Assembly: GCA_003485885.1 (NCBI GenBank)
Contig: DNHM01000308.1
Span: 1-6,294 of the forward strand
Origin: Acidimicrobiaceae bacterium
GTDB taxonomy: Bacteria; Actinomycetota; Acidimicrobiia; Acidimicrobiales; UBA10347
Direction: 5' to 3'
Length of the DNA: 6,294 nucleotides
The first letter of the stretch is position 1. Every line of letters begins with the position of its first letter. The translations under genes and the position numbers were made by a program. The notes below the pieces were generated by a model that saw nothing but the letters and a program-made list of their open reading frames with translations, did not search any database and had not been told where the DNA came from. This document shows positions 1-5,518 of this stretch, one piece after another.

Positions 1-2
1 AT

Positions 3-593
3 CATGCAAAGGTGTTAGCCGCAGGCACGACCGTCCCGATTTCAGGTGATTTCGAGAACGGTTATGGCGACGACCCATCGGCAGTAGCCGAGACCGTGCG
101 GGCCTCAATCGACGCGGGGCTCGCGGGTTGTTGTATCGAGGACGCAACTGGGCGCAATGATCAAGCGATTTATGATCCAGGACTGGCGGCCGAACGGATT
201 GCGGCCGGCGCCGAAGCTATTGGTGATGCGCCATTCGTGCTGGTTGCACGGGCCGAGAACTTCTTGCACGGTCGTCCCGACCTCCATGACACGGTTGCTC
301 GATTGCAATCGTTCGAGGCCGCTGGGGCGACTGCTGTATATGCACCGGGGTTCACCACGCTCGAGCAGGTTTCGGCGGTGGTCTCGTCCGTTGGCATCCC
401 GGTCAACGTGCTGATTGGCATTCCTGGACAGATGTTCTCACTTGATGATCTGGCCCAGGCCGGGGTGCGACGGGTGAGCGTCGGCAGCGGGTTCGAGCGG
501 GTCGCAAACGCTGCGTTGCGTCGAGCAGCTGAGCAGTTGTTGGACACAAGCGCACCACTTGGGCCGATGTTCTCAATGGCCTGGAGCCATTAG
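3..593 (+). CDS. Isocitrate lyase/PEP mutase family protein, 5'-truncated by window edge
   Basis: The frame is open from the left edge, so the GTG at 12 is an internal Val codon and the true start lies upstream. 196 residues are visible; the family is usually about 250-290, so roughly 60-80 N-terminal residues are missing. Numbered from the first full codon, the core beta-barrel motifs are present: G-D-F-E-N-G-Y-G (residues 15-22, the metal/phosphonate or carboxylate site), I-E-D-A-T-G (45-50, second acidic metal-site motif), A-R-A-E-N-F-L-H-G (82-90) and Y-A-P-G (113-116). Members form or cleave C-C or P-C bonds next to a carboxylate (2-methylisocitrate lyase, PEP mutase, oxaloacetate hydrolase types). 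The flexible-loop K-K-R-C-G-H motif of true isocitrate and methylisocitrate lyases is absent, with the RAENF-type segment in the comparable region. I therefore would not call it an isocitrate lyase, and the substrate is unknown. It ends in TAG, convergent with the next gene across about 85 nt. Confidence 0.9.
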   Translation, partial: HAKVLAAGTTVPISGDFENGYGDDPSAVAETVRASIDAGLAGCCIEDATGRNDQAIYDPGLAAERIAAGAEAIGDAPFVLVARAENFLHGRPDLHDTVARLQSFEAAGATAVYAPGFTTLEQVSAVVSSVGIPVNVLIGIPGQMFSLDDLAQAGVRRVSVGSGFERVANAALRRAAEQLLDTSAPLGPMFSMAWSH

Positions 594-677
594 CTGACCT
601 GGTCATGGCGAGAGCCGGACGGCTGAGGAGCGGTCCTAGGCCACACCGTCGTTAGTGCTGACAACTACCCCGTAGCC

Positions 678-1226
678 CTACTCAGGGATCCAACTCTCGA
701 TCTCGATGCCCAGACCGTCGGCGATCCGATTGGCGTATGCGTAGTATGCGATGACTTCGGTGATGTCGAGGATGTCGCGATCGCTGAAGCCTGCTTCTCG
801 AAGTACATCGGCGTCGGCCGGTGACATCGCCCCAGGTGTAGCCGTGAGTTTCACCGCGAAGGCCAACATGGCCGTTCGCTTGTCGTCGAGCGGCGCAGTC
901 CGCCAGTCAGCCTCGACCGCATCGAGAAGAACATCATCTTTGAGTAGCCCGCGCAGACCGCGCCGGTGATGGACCACTCAATAGTGACAATGGTTCTCAA
1001 GGCTGACGACGAGAGCGATTAACTCGCGCTCGACTTTGCGCAAGGTGGCCGTACCTGCCATCGCCGACGCGTAGAGCCCCTGATGGGCTGCAAGGCCCCG
1101 TGGATTGAGCGAGTGCACCGCAATGATGTTGTCGACACGGCCATACGTGGGATCAACAACGGTCGGGTAGATCTCGCCCAGCGCACCGGCCCAGTCGTCG
1201 TCGGGTATGACCTTGATATTTGCCAT
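678..1226 (-). CDS. Peroxidase-related AhpD/CMD-like selenoprotein (in-frame TGA read as Sec83)
   Basis: Read through the TGA at 978-980, this is one 182-residue protein, a normal length for the 'uncharacterized peroxidase-related enzyme' branch of the AhpD/carboxymuconolactone decarboxylase family. The N-terminal half (M-A-N-I-K-V-I-P to E-N-H-C-H-Y) and the C-terminal half (V-V-H-H-R-R-G-L to E-S-W-I-P-E) are in the same frame with nothing missing between them. The redox motif is C80-H-Y-U83, i.e. CxxC with selenocysteine as the second residue. Glu68 lies 12 residues before C80 and His87 four after U83, matching the Glu118, Cys130, Cys133 and His137 spacing I recall for Mycobacterium tuberculosis AhpD. 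The likely role is cytosolic thiol/selenol-dependent peroxide or disulfide reduction; the substrate is unknown. I chose the ATG at 1226; a GTG at 1244, directly after the upstream stop, would add six unlikely residues. No ribosome binding site precedes the GTG at 977, so the second half is not a convincing separate gene. The gene lies 18 nt after the thioesterase stop, probably one transcript. The alternative is an ordinary nonsense mutation. Confidence 0.88.
941..980 (-). promoter_or_regulatory. Bacterial SECIS-like hairpin directing Sec insertion at the UGA
   Basis: On the minus strand the 40 nt starting with the TGA fold as follows: a 10-bp lower stem, UGAGUGGUCC pairing with GGGCUACUCA (two G-U pairs); a 7-nt unpaired stretch on the 5' side only; an upper stem GCGC/GCGC; and a five-base apical loop GGUCU. 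An alternative upper part pairs CCGGCGC with GCGCGGG around one G-G mismatch and keeps the same loop. In bacteria SelB binds a hairpin just 3' of the UGA through a GU in the apical loop. From memory, E. coli fdhF has UGA, then 18 nt, then GGUCUG; here the spacing is also 18 nt followed by GGUCUG. The element lies wholly inside coding sequence, as bacterial SECIS elements do. The fold was done by eye. Confidence 0.82.
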
Positions 1227-1244
1227 GAGTCCAGGCTGGCACAC

Positions 1245-1721
1245 TCAGCCGTTACGAGCGACGTTTGGTAGCTCGCGAATGGTCGTGACAGCGTGAGCCG
1301 CCATCGTGTCGGCTTGGAAAAACTTTGTTGCTACCAGGGTGGTGAGACCTCGTTGGTTCACGATCTCACCGGTGATCGTGAACGTCGCATCCACGATCGG
1401 CTCGAAATAGTCACACCGCATATTGATGGTGGTGAGCCAGCTGCGCTCGTCGGTCGGATCCTTGTCGCGGTCCACGGTGTGGACGGTGTACAACGACACG
1501 AGGTCGACATAGGTTGGCGTGAAGCCCCCGAAGAGCTGACCTTGGGGGTTCTTCAACGACTCCGGTAGATGCACCTGCACCTGGAGGAGCCCGGGTCGTT
1601 CGTCGAGAATCCGCCACTTGTAGGCCTCGAGCAGGTCGCCGGCACCATGGCCTGGCGCCATGAGCTGACCTGGCACAGTCTGGGCCCATGGTGCGGTCGT
1701 CGCATCGGTTTCGTTCGTCAT
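1245..1721 (-). CDS. PaaI-type hotdog-fold acyl-CoA thioesterase
   Basis: This 158-residue protein has the length and motif order of the PaaI/4HBT hotdog thioesterases, which hydrolyse acyl-CoA or aryl-CoA thioesters in the cytosol. The active-site stretch is N58-P-Q-G-Q-L-F-G-G-F (58-67) with D73 on the following helix, corresponding to the family's N..G..[HF]GG......D pattern. Phe64 stands where many PaaI members have His. A beta-strand core follows (T-T-I-N-M-R-C-D-Y-F-E-P, 97-108; T-F-T-I-T-G-E-I, 113-120; L-V-A-T-K-F-F, 129-135). The first ~25 residues are a low-similarity polar leader. The ATG at 1721 is the only reasonable start and no clear Shine-Dalgarno precedes it. It is the first gene of a minus-strand pair with the selenoprotein 18 nt downstream, and divergent from the SDR gene. 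The specific thioester substrate cannot be read from the sequence. Confidence 0.88.
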   Translation of the reverse strand: MTNETDATTAPWAQTVPGQLMAPGHGAGDLLEAYKWRILDERPGLLQVQVHLPESLKNPQGQLFGGFTPTYVDLVSLYTVHTVDRDKDPTDERSWLTTINMRCDYFEPIVDATFTITGEIVNQRGLTTLVATKFFQADTMAAHAVTTIRELPNVARNG

Positions 1722-1837
1722 CGAAGGAAGTGATAGCAGGTCCTGTTACTTGGACCCCATTTCTCGTTTGGGACGGGCGGGTGAATGAATCGTCAGTGGA
1801 CATCGCCGCCACAGCACCCGTGCGTAAACATGTGTCT
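1722..1837. promoter_or_regulatory. Divergent intergenic region between thioesterase and SDR genes
   Basis: These 116 nt separate two divergent start codons and must hold both promoters. On the plus strand TAAACA (1825-1830) ends 7 nt before the SDR ATG. On the minus strand TATCAC (1735-1730) ends 8 nt before the thioesterase ATG. Both resemble -10 boxes placed for leaderless transcription, but neither has the final T of TANNNT in the sixth position, so each is only a candidate. I see no convincing -35 boxes and no clear operator palindrome. Confidence 0.4.
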
Positions 1838-2533
1838 ATGACCTCTTCGTTCGCCCTCGCTGGTGCAAATGTCCTCGTGGCTGGCGCTACTGGTGGGCTA
1901 GGTTCCCGCTTCGTCAGTCAGTTGGTTGCTGCCGGAGCCCACGTCACCGCGGTCGGTCGCGATCATGGTCGCCTCGAAGCGCTCGATTTACCGGCTGGGC
2001 ACACACTCGCCCTCGATCTTCGTTTGCCGAATGCGTGTGTTGCGGCAGTCGATGCAGCGGCGGGTCGTGGACCGCTTGATCTCGTGGTGAATGCCACCGG
2101 TGTCGTTGCATTCGGCACCGTGGCCGACGTAACCATCGACACCATGGAAGAGCTCTTCCTTACGAACGTTTTTGTGCCAATCATGCTGAGCCAATCAGCC
2201 TTGCCTCATATGGCCCCGGGAAGTGCGATCGTGAACATTTCGGGAGTCATCGCCGAACAGAACCTGCCGGGTATGGCGACCTATGGCGCGTCAAAGGCGG
2301 CACTTCGTTCCTTTCAGGAAGGGTTTGCCCGTGAAGCCCGCCGCCAAAAGGTTCGTGTCCTTGACACCCGTCCACCTCATACCGAGACTGGCTTGGCGAG
2401 CAGGGCCATCGAAGGGACGGCTCCGAACTTCGCGCAAGGGCTAGATCCTGACACGGTTGTCTCGATCATCCTTCAGGCGGTCACGGATGGCGCCAAGGAC
2501 CTTGGCTCCGCAGCATTCGCAAGCGACAGATGA
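1838..2533 (+). CDS. Short-chain dehydrogenase/reductase (SDR family oxidoreductase)
   Basis: This is a 231-residue classical SDR with a single Rossmann domain. The dinucleotide-binding turn is G16-A-T-G-G-L-G22 after the first beta strand (N-V-L-V-A). R41-D42 follows the second strand, and the Arg suggests NADP(H) preference. V-N-A-T-G (84-88) replaces the common NNAG. N110, S135 (in N-I-S-G), Y149 and K153 (Y-G-A-S-K) complete the Asn-Ser-Tyr-Lys catalytic tetrad, so it should be an active NAD(P)-dependent alcohol dehydrogenase or ketoreductase; the substrate is unknown. The frame is open further upstream, to 1688, but that part overlaps the divergent thioesterase start and lacks family sequence. 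The ATG at 1838 places the Rossmann motif at the usual distance from the N terminus. Its TGA overlaps the next gene's ATG (ATGA), so the two are probably co-transcribed and translationally coupled. Confidence 0.92.
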   Translation: MTSSFALAGANVLVAGATGGLGSRFVSQLVAAGAHVTAVGRDHGRLEALDLPAGHTLALDLRLPNACVAAVDAAAGRGPLDLVVNATGVVAFGTVADVTIDTMEELFLTNVFVPIMLSQSALPHMAPGSAIVNISGVIAEQNLPGMATYGASKAALRSFQEGFAREARRQKVRVLDTRPPHTETGLASRAIEGTAPNFAQGLDPDTVVSIILQAVTDGAKDLGSAAFASDR

Positions 2534-3069
2534 TCAATCCGTTTTCGCTTGCCAGCTGGGGCGCTACCGATGACGAGATTGTCGGGTCGATGGTGGGCGA
2601 CGATCAGGTTCCCGACGCTATGTTCAGCGCAACCCGGTCGATTTCCATCCTCGCCCCGCCAGCGTCTGTCTTTCCTTGGTTGCGCCAGATGGGGTTCAGG
2701 CGGGCGGGGTGGTACAGCTATGACTGGATCGATAACTTCGGCAAGGAGAGCGCCAGGCACATCCACCCCGAATGGCAACACCTGGAATCTGGCGGGTTGG
2801 TACCCGCCGGACCTATCTCGTTCATTGCGTGCACTGTGGACCCGGATCGAGCGTTCTGCCTCGTGCAAGCGAGTCGGTTCGTCGCGTTCTCGTTGGCGTT
2901 TGAGCTTCGTCCTGAAGCCGATGGCACCCGGCTCGTTAGCCGTGCCCGTGCCAATCTCTGTTTCCCTGGCGGCGCAACTGTTGCGCAATGGCTCCTTGAG
3001 CCCGGCGATGGCCTGATGGTGCGCAAGCAACTGTTGGGGATAAAGGAACGAGCCGAGTCCCTTTTGTAG
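2530..3069 (+). CDS. SRPBCC-like (START/polyketide cyclase-fold) protein
   Basis: This is a 179-residue soluble protein with no signal peptide or membrane segment. It resembles the actinobacterial group with an N-terminal W-G-A-T-D-D-E (10-16), the strand/helix A-P-P-A-S-V-F-P-W-L-R-Q-M-G (42-55), the signature G-W-Y-S-Y-D-W-I-D-N (60-69) and a later P-E-W-Q (80-83). These are usually annotated as SRPBCC family proteins: helix-grip folds with a hydrophobic pocket for lipids, polyketides or other small molecules. Function in this subgroup is not established to my knowledge. The ATG overlaps the SDR stop by one base beyond the shared TG (ATGA), which fixes the start and suggests translational coupling. 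A plausible reading is that it binds a ligand related to the SDR substrate, but that is inference from context only. It ends 13 nt short of the convergent amidohydrolase remnant. Confidence 0.8.
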   Translation: MINPFSLASWGATDDEIVGSMVGDDQVPDAMFSATRSISILAPPASVFPWLRQMGFRRAGWYSYDWIDNFGKESARHIHPEWQHLESGGLVPAGPISFIACTVDPDRAFCLVQASRFVAFSLAFELRPEADGTRLVSRARANLCFPGGATVAQWLLEPGDGLMVRKQLLGIKERAESLL

Positions 3070-3082
3070 GCCCAACAGGGAA

Positions 3083-3545
3083 TCACGAGCTCGCCGAACA
3101 ATTGTTTCGGCTGGATGACCCGCTGTTCACCGTGTCGTTGATCACTTCGAAGATGGTTCCCCCAGATCTTGATGTCTTTGCCAGCCACGGGGTTGGCCTC
3201 AGATGGCCGGCTGAACGACTGATTCTGTCCTGTTAAGCGAAGATACACCAGGTGCGAGGTAGCGCGTTTAGGGTCTCACAGTGGAGATCATCGTGCCACA
3301 ACATGTGGTAGTCCCATGTCAGAAGGGGCTCATCTGGATCTGTCATGGTGGCCTCGATGTGGGCAGTTCGTCGAGGTAGTCCTAGGGGCCGTGGAGAGGG
3401 CTGACGGTTCGGTGTGAAAGCCACCATTCCGCTCACAGATGGTGACTTCGACCATGTCGCCATCGGCAACGGCCACAGCGGTGGCGACCGGCATCGACGG
3501 GTTCATGGTGTAAATACGTTTCGCAATGTAAACGGCGAGATCCAT
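3083..3545 (-). pseudogene. Decayed amidohydrolase (YtcJ-like, Amidohydro_3 type) remnant
   Basis: No intact gene exists here, but three collinear pieces of one family can be read on the minus strand in alternating frames. Piece A (3545-3444) starts with ATG and reads D-L-A-V-Y ... R-I-Y-T-M-N-P ... A-V-A-V-A-D-G-D-M-V-E-V, the typical amidohydrolase N-terminal strand pattern. Piece B (about 3379-3260) is in another frame and contains D-P-D-E-P-L-L-T-W-D-Y-H and L-W-H-D-D-L-H, resembling a mid-domain segment; it runs to a TAA at 3235-3233. Piece C (3203-3083) is in a third position, with N-P-V-A-G-K-D-I-K-I-W-G, then after a shift at a run of five G (3163-3159) T-I-F-E-V-I-N-D-T-V-N-S, then a TGA; it resembles the C-terminal strands. 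Intact members are about 500-600 residues, so most of the gene, including the metal-binding HxH and the catalytic-barrel core, is deleted. Pieces A and B are the stronger assignments; C is moderate. The substrate is unknown. Confidence 0.68.
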
Positions 3546-4520
3546 CACTGCCAGACTAGTTATCTGACTATTACCCCTACTGCCTCGCGGGGCACACAGC
3601 CCAAGGTCCGCACATCCCAATCAGGATCGGCGCTCGCATTCGTGATCCTCGTGTGGGGACTCGGGCCGCCGATTTCCAAGCTCATCTCCGCTCCAGCTGT
3701 TATCTCGGTCCTGTATCGCTTCTGGCTGTCGGTGCCGATTCTTTTCGTGCTCGCGATGCTTCGGGGCGTCAAGCCGACATGGGAAAGTGTGCGCCACGCT
3801 GTCTTGGCTGGAGCTGCCTTCGGAATCAATCTGGTATTCGTGTTCCTGACCATCAACGAGGGAGCCGTTGCTGTTCTCAGCGTGTTTGCAGCGATGCAAC
3901 CGGGCATTATCTTGCTGGTTGCGGGGCCGTTCCTTGGCGAACGTCCCACCATTTGGCATGTCGTGTGGACCTTCATCGGCATCGGGGGGACTGCCATCGT
4001 TGTTGCAACCGGCGGCGACGGTTTCGAGGTGAGCGCTGCAGCGCTGATCTATGCAGCGGTCTCGCAGTTCTTCTTTACGGCCTACTTCTTGTTGACCAAA
4101 CGTGAACGAAGCCGTCATGACATCGACGCCGTGCAGTGGATGTCAGGTGTCGTGATCTGGGCTGCCATAGCGGTTACTCCATGGGCGCTTCTCACCAGCA
4201 CGTCGCAGGACTACCGGGCAATCGGCGGGTTGGATTGGTTGTGGTTGGCAATCATCATTGTGTTCACCGGCGGCCTTGGTCACATCGTGATGGCGTGGGT
4301 GCATCGGTATGTCGACGCGTCGCGTTCGTCGCTCTACCTGTTGTCGATGAATATCGTTGCCATTCTGGCCGCATGGATTATCCACGACGAACCGCTCACA
4401 CTGCTCCAGATACTGGGCGGTGTGGTGGTGTTTACCGCGGTGGCGGCCGTCATAAGCCGACCTCCCGACCGCCGTGATCCCATCGATTTTGGGCAGAAAG
4501 ACGCACAGACAGTCGGCTAG
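3414..4520 (+). CDS. EamA/DMT-superfamily transporter, ten TM segments (start uncertain)
   Basis: From about 3615 the frame encodes a ten-helix drug/metabolite transporter made of two EamA repeats. Helices fall roughly at residues 72-90, 93-114, 122-143, 145-166 and 174-195 (repeat 1) and 203-224, 234-254, 267-289, 297-318 and 323-343 (repeat 2). Each repeat ends with the typical acidic motif after its fourth helix: F-L-G-E-R-P-T and I-H-D-E-P-L-T. It is an inner-membrane carrier, probably exporting a small metabolite; the substrate is unknown. The only upstream in-frame ATG/GTG/TTG start is GTG 3414. It adds about 70 polar residues that are simply the antisense of the amidohydrolase remnant and look unlike family N termini. 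The next, GTG 3642, lies inside helix 1. A CTG at 3564 or another rare start just before the first helix is biologically more attractive. The coordinates given are the maximal frame; stop and product are secure. Confidence 0.8.
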   Translation: MKATIPLTDGDFDHVAIGNGHSGGDRHRRVHGVNTFRNVNGEIHHCQTSYLTITPTASRGTQPKVRTSQSGSALAFVILVWGLGPPISKLISAPAVISVLYRFWLSVPILFVLAMLRGVKPTWESVRHAVLAGAAFGINLVFVFLTINEGAVAVLSVFAAMQPGIILLVAGPFLGERPTIWHVVWTFIGIGGTAIVVATGGDGFEVSAAALIYAAVSQFFFTAYFLLTKRERSRHDIDAVQWMSGVVIWAAIAVTPWALLTSTSQDYRAIGGLDWLWLAIIIVFTGGLGHIVMAWVHRYVDASRSSLYLLSMNIVAILAAWIIHDEPLTLLQILGGVVVFTAVAAVISRPPDRRDPIDFGQKDAQTVG

Positions 4521-4545
4521 ACATCGCGTTGGCCGTTCTGTGCCG

Positions 4546-4551
4546 TAGTTT
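4546..4551 (+). promoter_or_regulatory. TANNNT -10 box for leaderless transcription of the rhomboid-like gene
   Basis: TAGTTT ends 8 nt before the ATG at 4560, which would put the transcription start at or next to the start codon. No Shine-Dalgarno lies in the gap. The geometry is common in actinobacteria and supports ATG 4560 over the in-frame ATG at 4575. No clear -35 is visible. Confidence 0.5.
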
Positions 4552-4559
4552 TGTGACCT

Positions 4560-5474
4560 ATGCGTTCTTTTAACATGGGTCGGTTTGGCAATAGCGACGA
4601 TCCGTGGTTTCGCGTCGGCACGGTCGACGTCAACACCACCATCTTTGTGGTCGGCGTTGGTGTGTTGTCCTTGCTGCTGTGGGCAGTCGAGGGCCCGAGC
4701 CACCCGATCCTCGGCAAGTTGGTCCTGGTTCCGAGCGAGGTTATGGACGGTCAGGTGTGGCGATTGTTCCTCTGGCCGATTGCCAATGAGTTCGACAGCA
4801 TCTGGGTGCTGTTGTTGTTCTTCGTTTTCTTCCAGCTGGGCAGCATGCTCGAAGCCACCATGGGGCGAAAACTGTTCACCACGTATCTGGTGCTGCTCGC
4901 CTTGGTCCCCGCAGCGGTGGTGATGGTGTTTCACATCCTTGTTGGTACCAACGGTGGTGTCGGCGGTTTACGCATGATGGAACTCGGCGTGTTGGTCGGG
5001 TTTGGTCTGCGTATGCCCGATGCCCGGTTCTGGCCGGGCATCCCCGCGTGGGGTATTGCTGCCGGAATCGTGGTCATCAATATGGTGCAGTATCTGGGTG
5101 TTCGCGACAATTTCTCCATGTTGTTCTTGGCGACAACGGTCGTCGTCGCACTGATTGGCCTGCGTTCACTTGGGTTCGCCGAACACGCTGACTGGGTGCC
5201 CCGCGTGCCGTTGCCAGCGAGTGGTGGCGGCGCACCGAAGCAGTCGAAGTCGCGTTCCACCTCCAAACGCAAACGCCGTAGTCGGGCGAATCTCAAGGTT
5301 GCCCAAGCGCCGAACGCTGTCGCTCCACCACGACGAGAACTCACCAAACTGGAAGAGGCGGAGATGGATTCAATCCTGGATCAGGTCTCCGAACGTGGCA
5401 TGGAAAGCCTGACGCCGCAACAACGCAAAAGGCTCGAAGACCACTCCAAACGTCTACGACGCGGAGGCGACTGA
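4560..5474 (+). CDS. Rhomboid-fold membrane protein lacking catalytic Ser/His, with DUF6576-like C-terminal tail
   Basis: This 304-residue protein has a hydrophobic core (about 26-205) and a long basic cytoplasmic tail. Likely TM segments are 26-44, 80-97, 105-127, 132-151, 161-178 and 185-202. V-W-R-L-F-L-W-P-I-A-N (67-76) and the E98-x-x-x-G-x-x-x-F helix (E-A-T-M-G-R-K-L-F, 98-106) fit the rhomboid family: the WR-type L1/TM2 region, then the glycine-containing TM3. The catalytic GxSG in TM4 is replaced by T-N-G-G-V-G-G-L (130-137), with no Ser, and TM6 lacks the catalytic His. It should therefore be a non-proteolytic, derlin/iRhom-like member. After a Lys/Arg-rich linker (227-246), the tail E-E-A-E-M-D-S-I-L-D-Q-V-S-E-R-G-M-E-S-L-T-P (265-286) matches the D-x-I-L-D-K-I-S-x-x-G-x-x-S-L-T pattern of the short DUF6576 tail found on bacterial rhomboids. 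It probably has its own leaderless promoter. Its partner or substrate is unknown. Confidence 0.82.
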   Translation: MRSFNMGRFGNSDDPWFRVGTVDVNTTIFVVGVGVLSLLLWAVEGPSHPILGKLVLVPSEVMDGQVWRLFLWPIANEFDSIWVLLLFFVFFQLGSMLEATMGRKLFTTYLVLLALVPAAVVMVFHILVGTNGGVGGLRMMELGVLVGFGLRMPDARFWPGIPAWGIAAGIVVINMVQYLGVRDNFSMLFLATTVVVALIGLRSLGFAEHADWVPRVPLPASGGGAPKQSKSRSTSKRKRRSRANLKVAQAPNAVAPPRRELTKLEEAEMDSILDQVSERGMESLTPQQRKRLEDHSKRLRRGGD

Positions 5475-5506
5475 CGGCCGGCTATACACAAACGATTGGT
5501 TGCCTT

Positions 5507-5512
5507 TAGGTT
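5507..5512 (+). promoter_or_regulatory. TANNNT -10 box for leaderless transcription of the LLM oxidoreductase gene
   Basis: TAGGTT ends 6 nt before the GTG at 5519, with no Shine-Dalgarno between them; this spacing favours a leaderless mRNA and this GTG start. A second -10-like hexamer, TATACA (5483-5488), lies upstream and could serve instead with a short leader. Confidence 0.42.
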
Positions 5513-5518
5513 GGTCGA

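Noticed and set aside
613..624. AGCC-GGAC-GGCT hairpin as a terminator between the convergent genes
   Set aside because: There are only four base pairs and no T-run on either strand; too weak to call.
678..977. A separate 99-residue gene starting at GTG 977
   Set aside because: It begins immediately after the TGA, has no ribosome binding site, and its sequence is the C-terminal half of the same family as the frame before the TGA; selenocysteine readthrough explains it better.
978..980. TGA as a simple nonsense mutation or sequencing error of a Cys codon
   Set aside because: It cannot be excluded, since TGC or TGT is one base away. But the exact redox position together with a SECIS-like hairpin at the fdhF spacing makes chance unlikely.
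1688..1837. N-terminal extension of the SDR from 1688
   Set aside because: It overlaps the divergent thioesterase start, has no family similarity and would push the Rossmann motif 50 residues too far from the N terminus.
2473..3248. Long minus-strand open frames opposite the SRPBCC-like gene
   Set aside because: They are antisense shadows with no recognisable protein family over most of their length. Only the stretch at 3159-3203 is used, as part of the amidohydrolase remnant.
4143..4934. A 263-residue minus-strand open frame across the transporter and rhomboid-like genes
   Set aside because: Its translation is a His/Gln-rich low-complexity shadow of two well-supported membrane-protein genes and crosses both of them.
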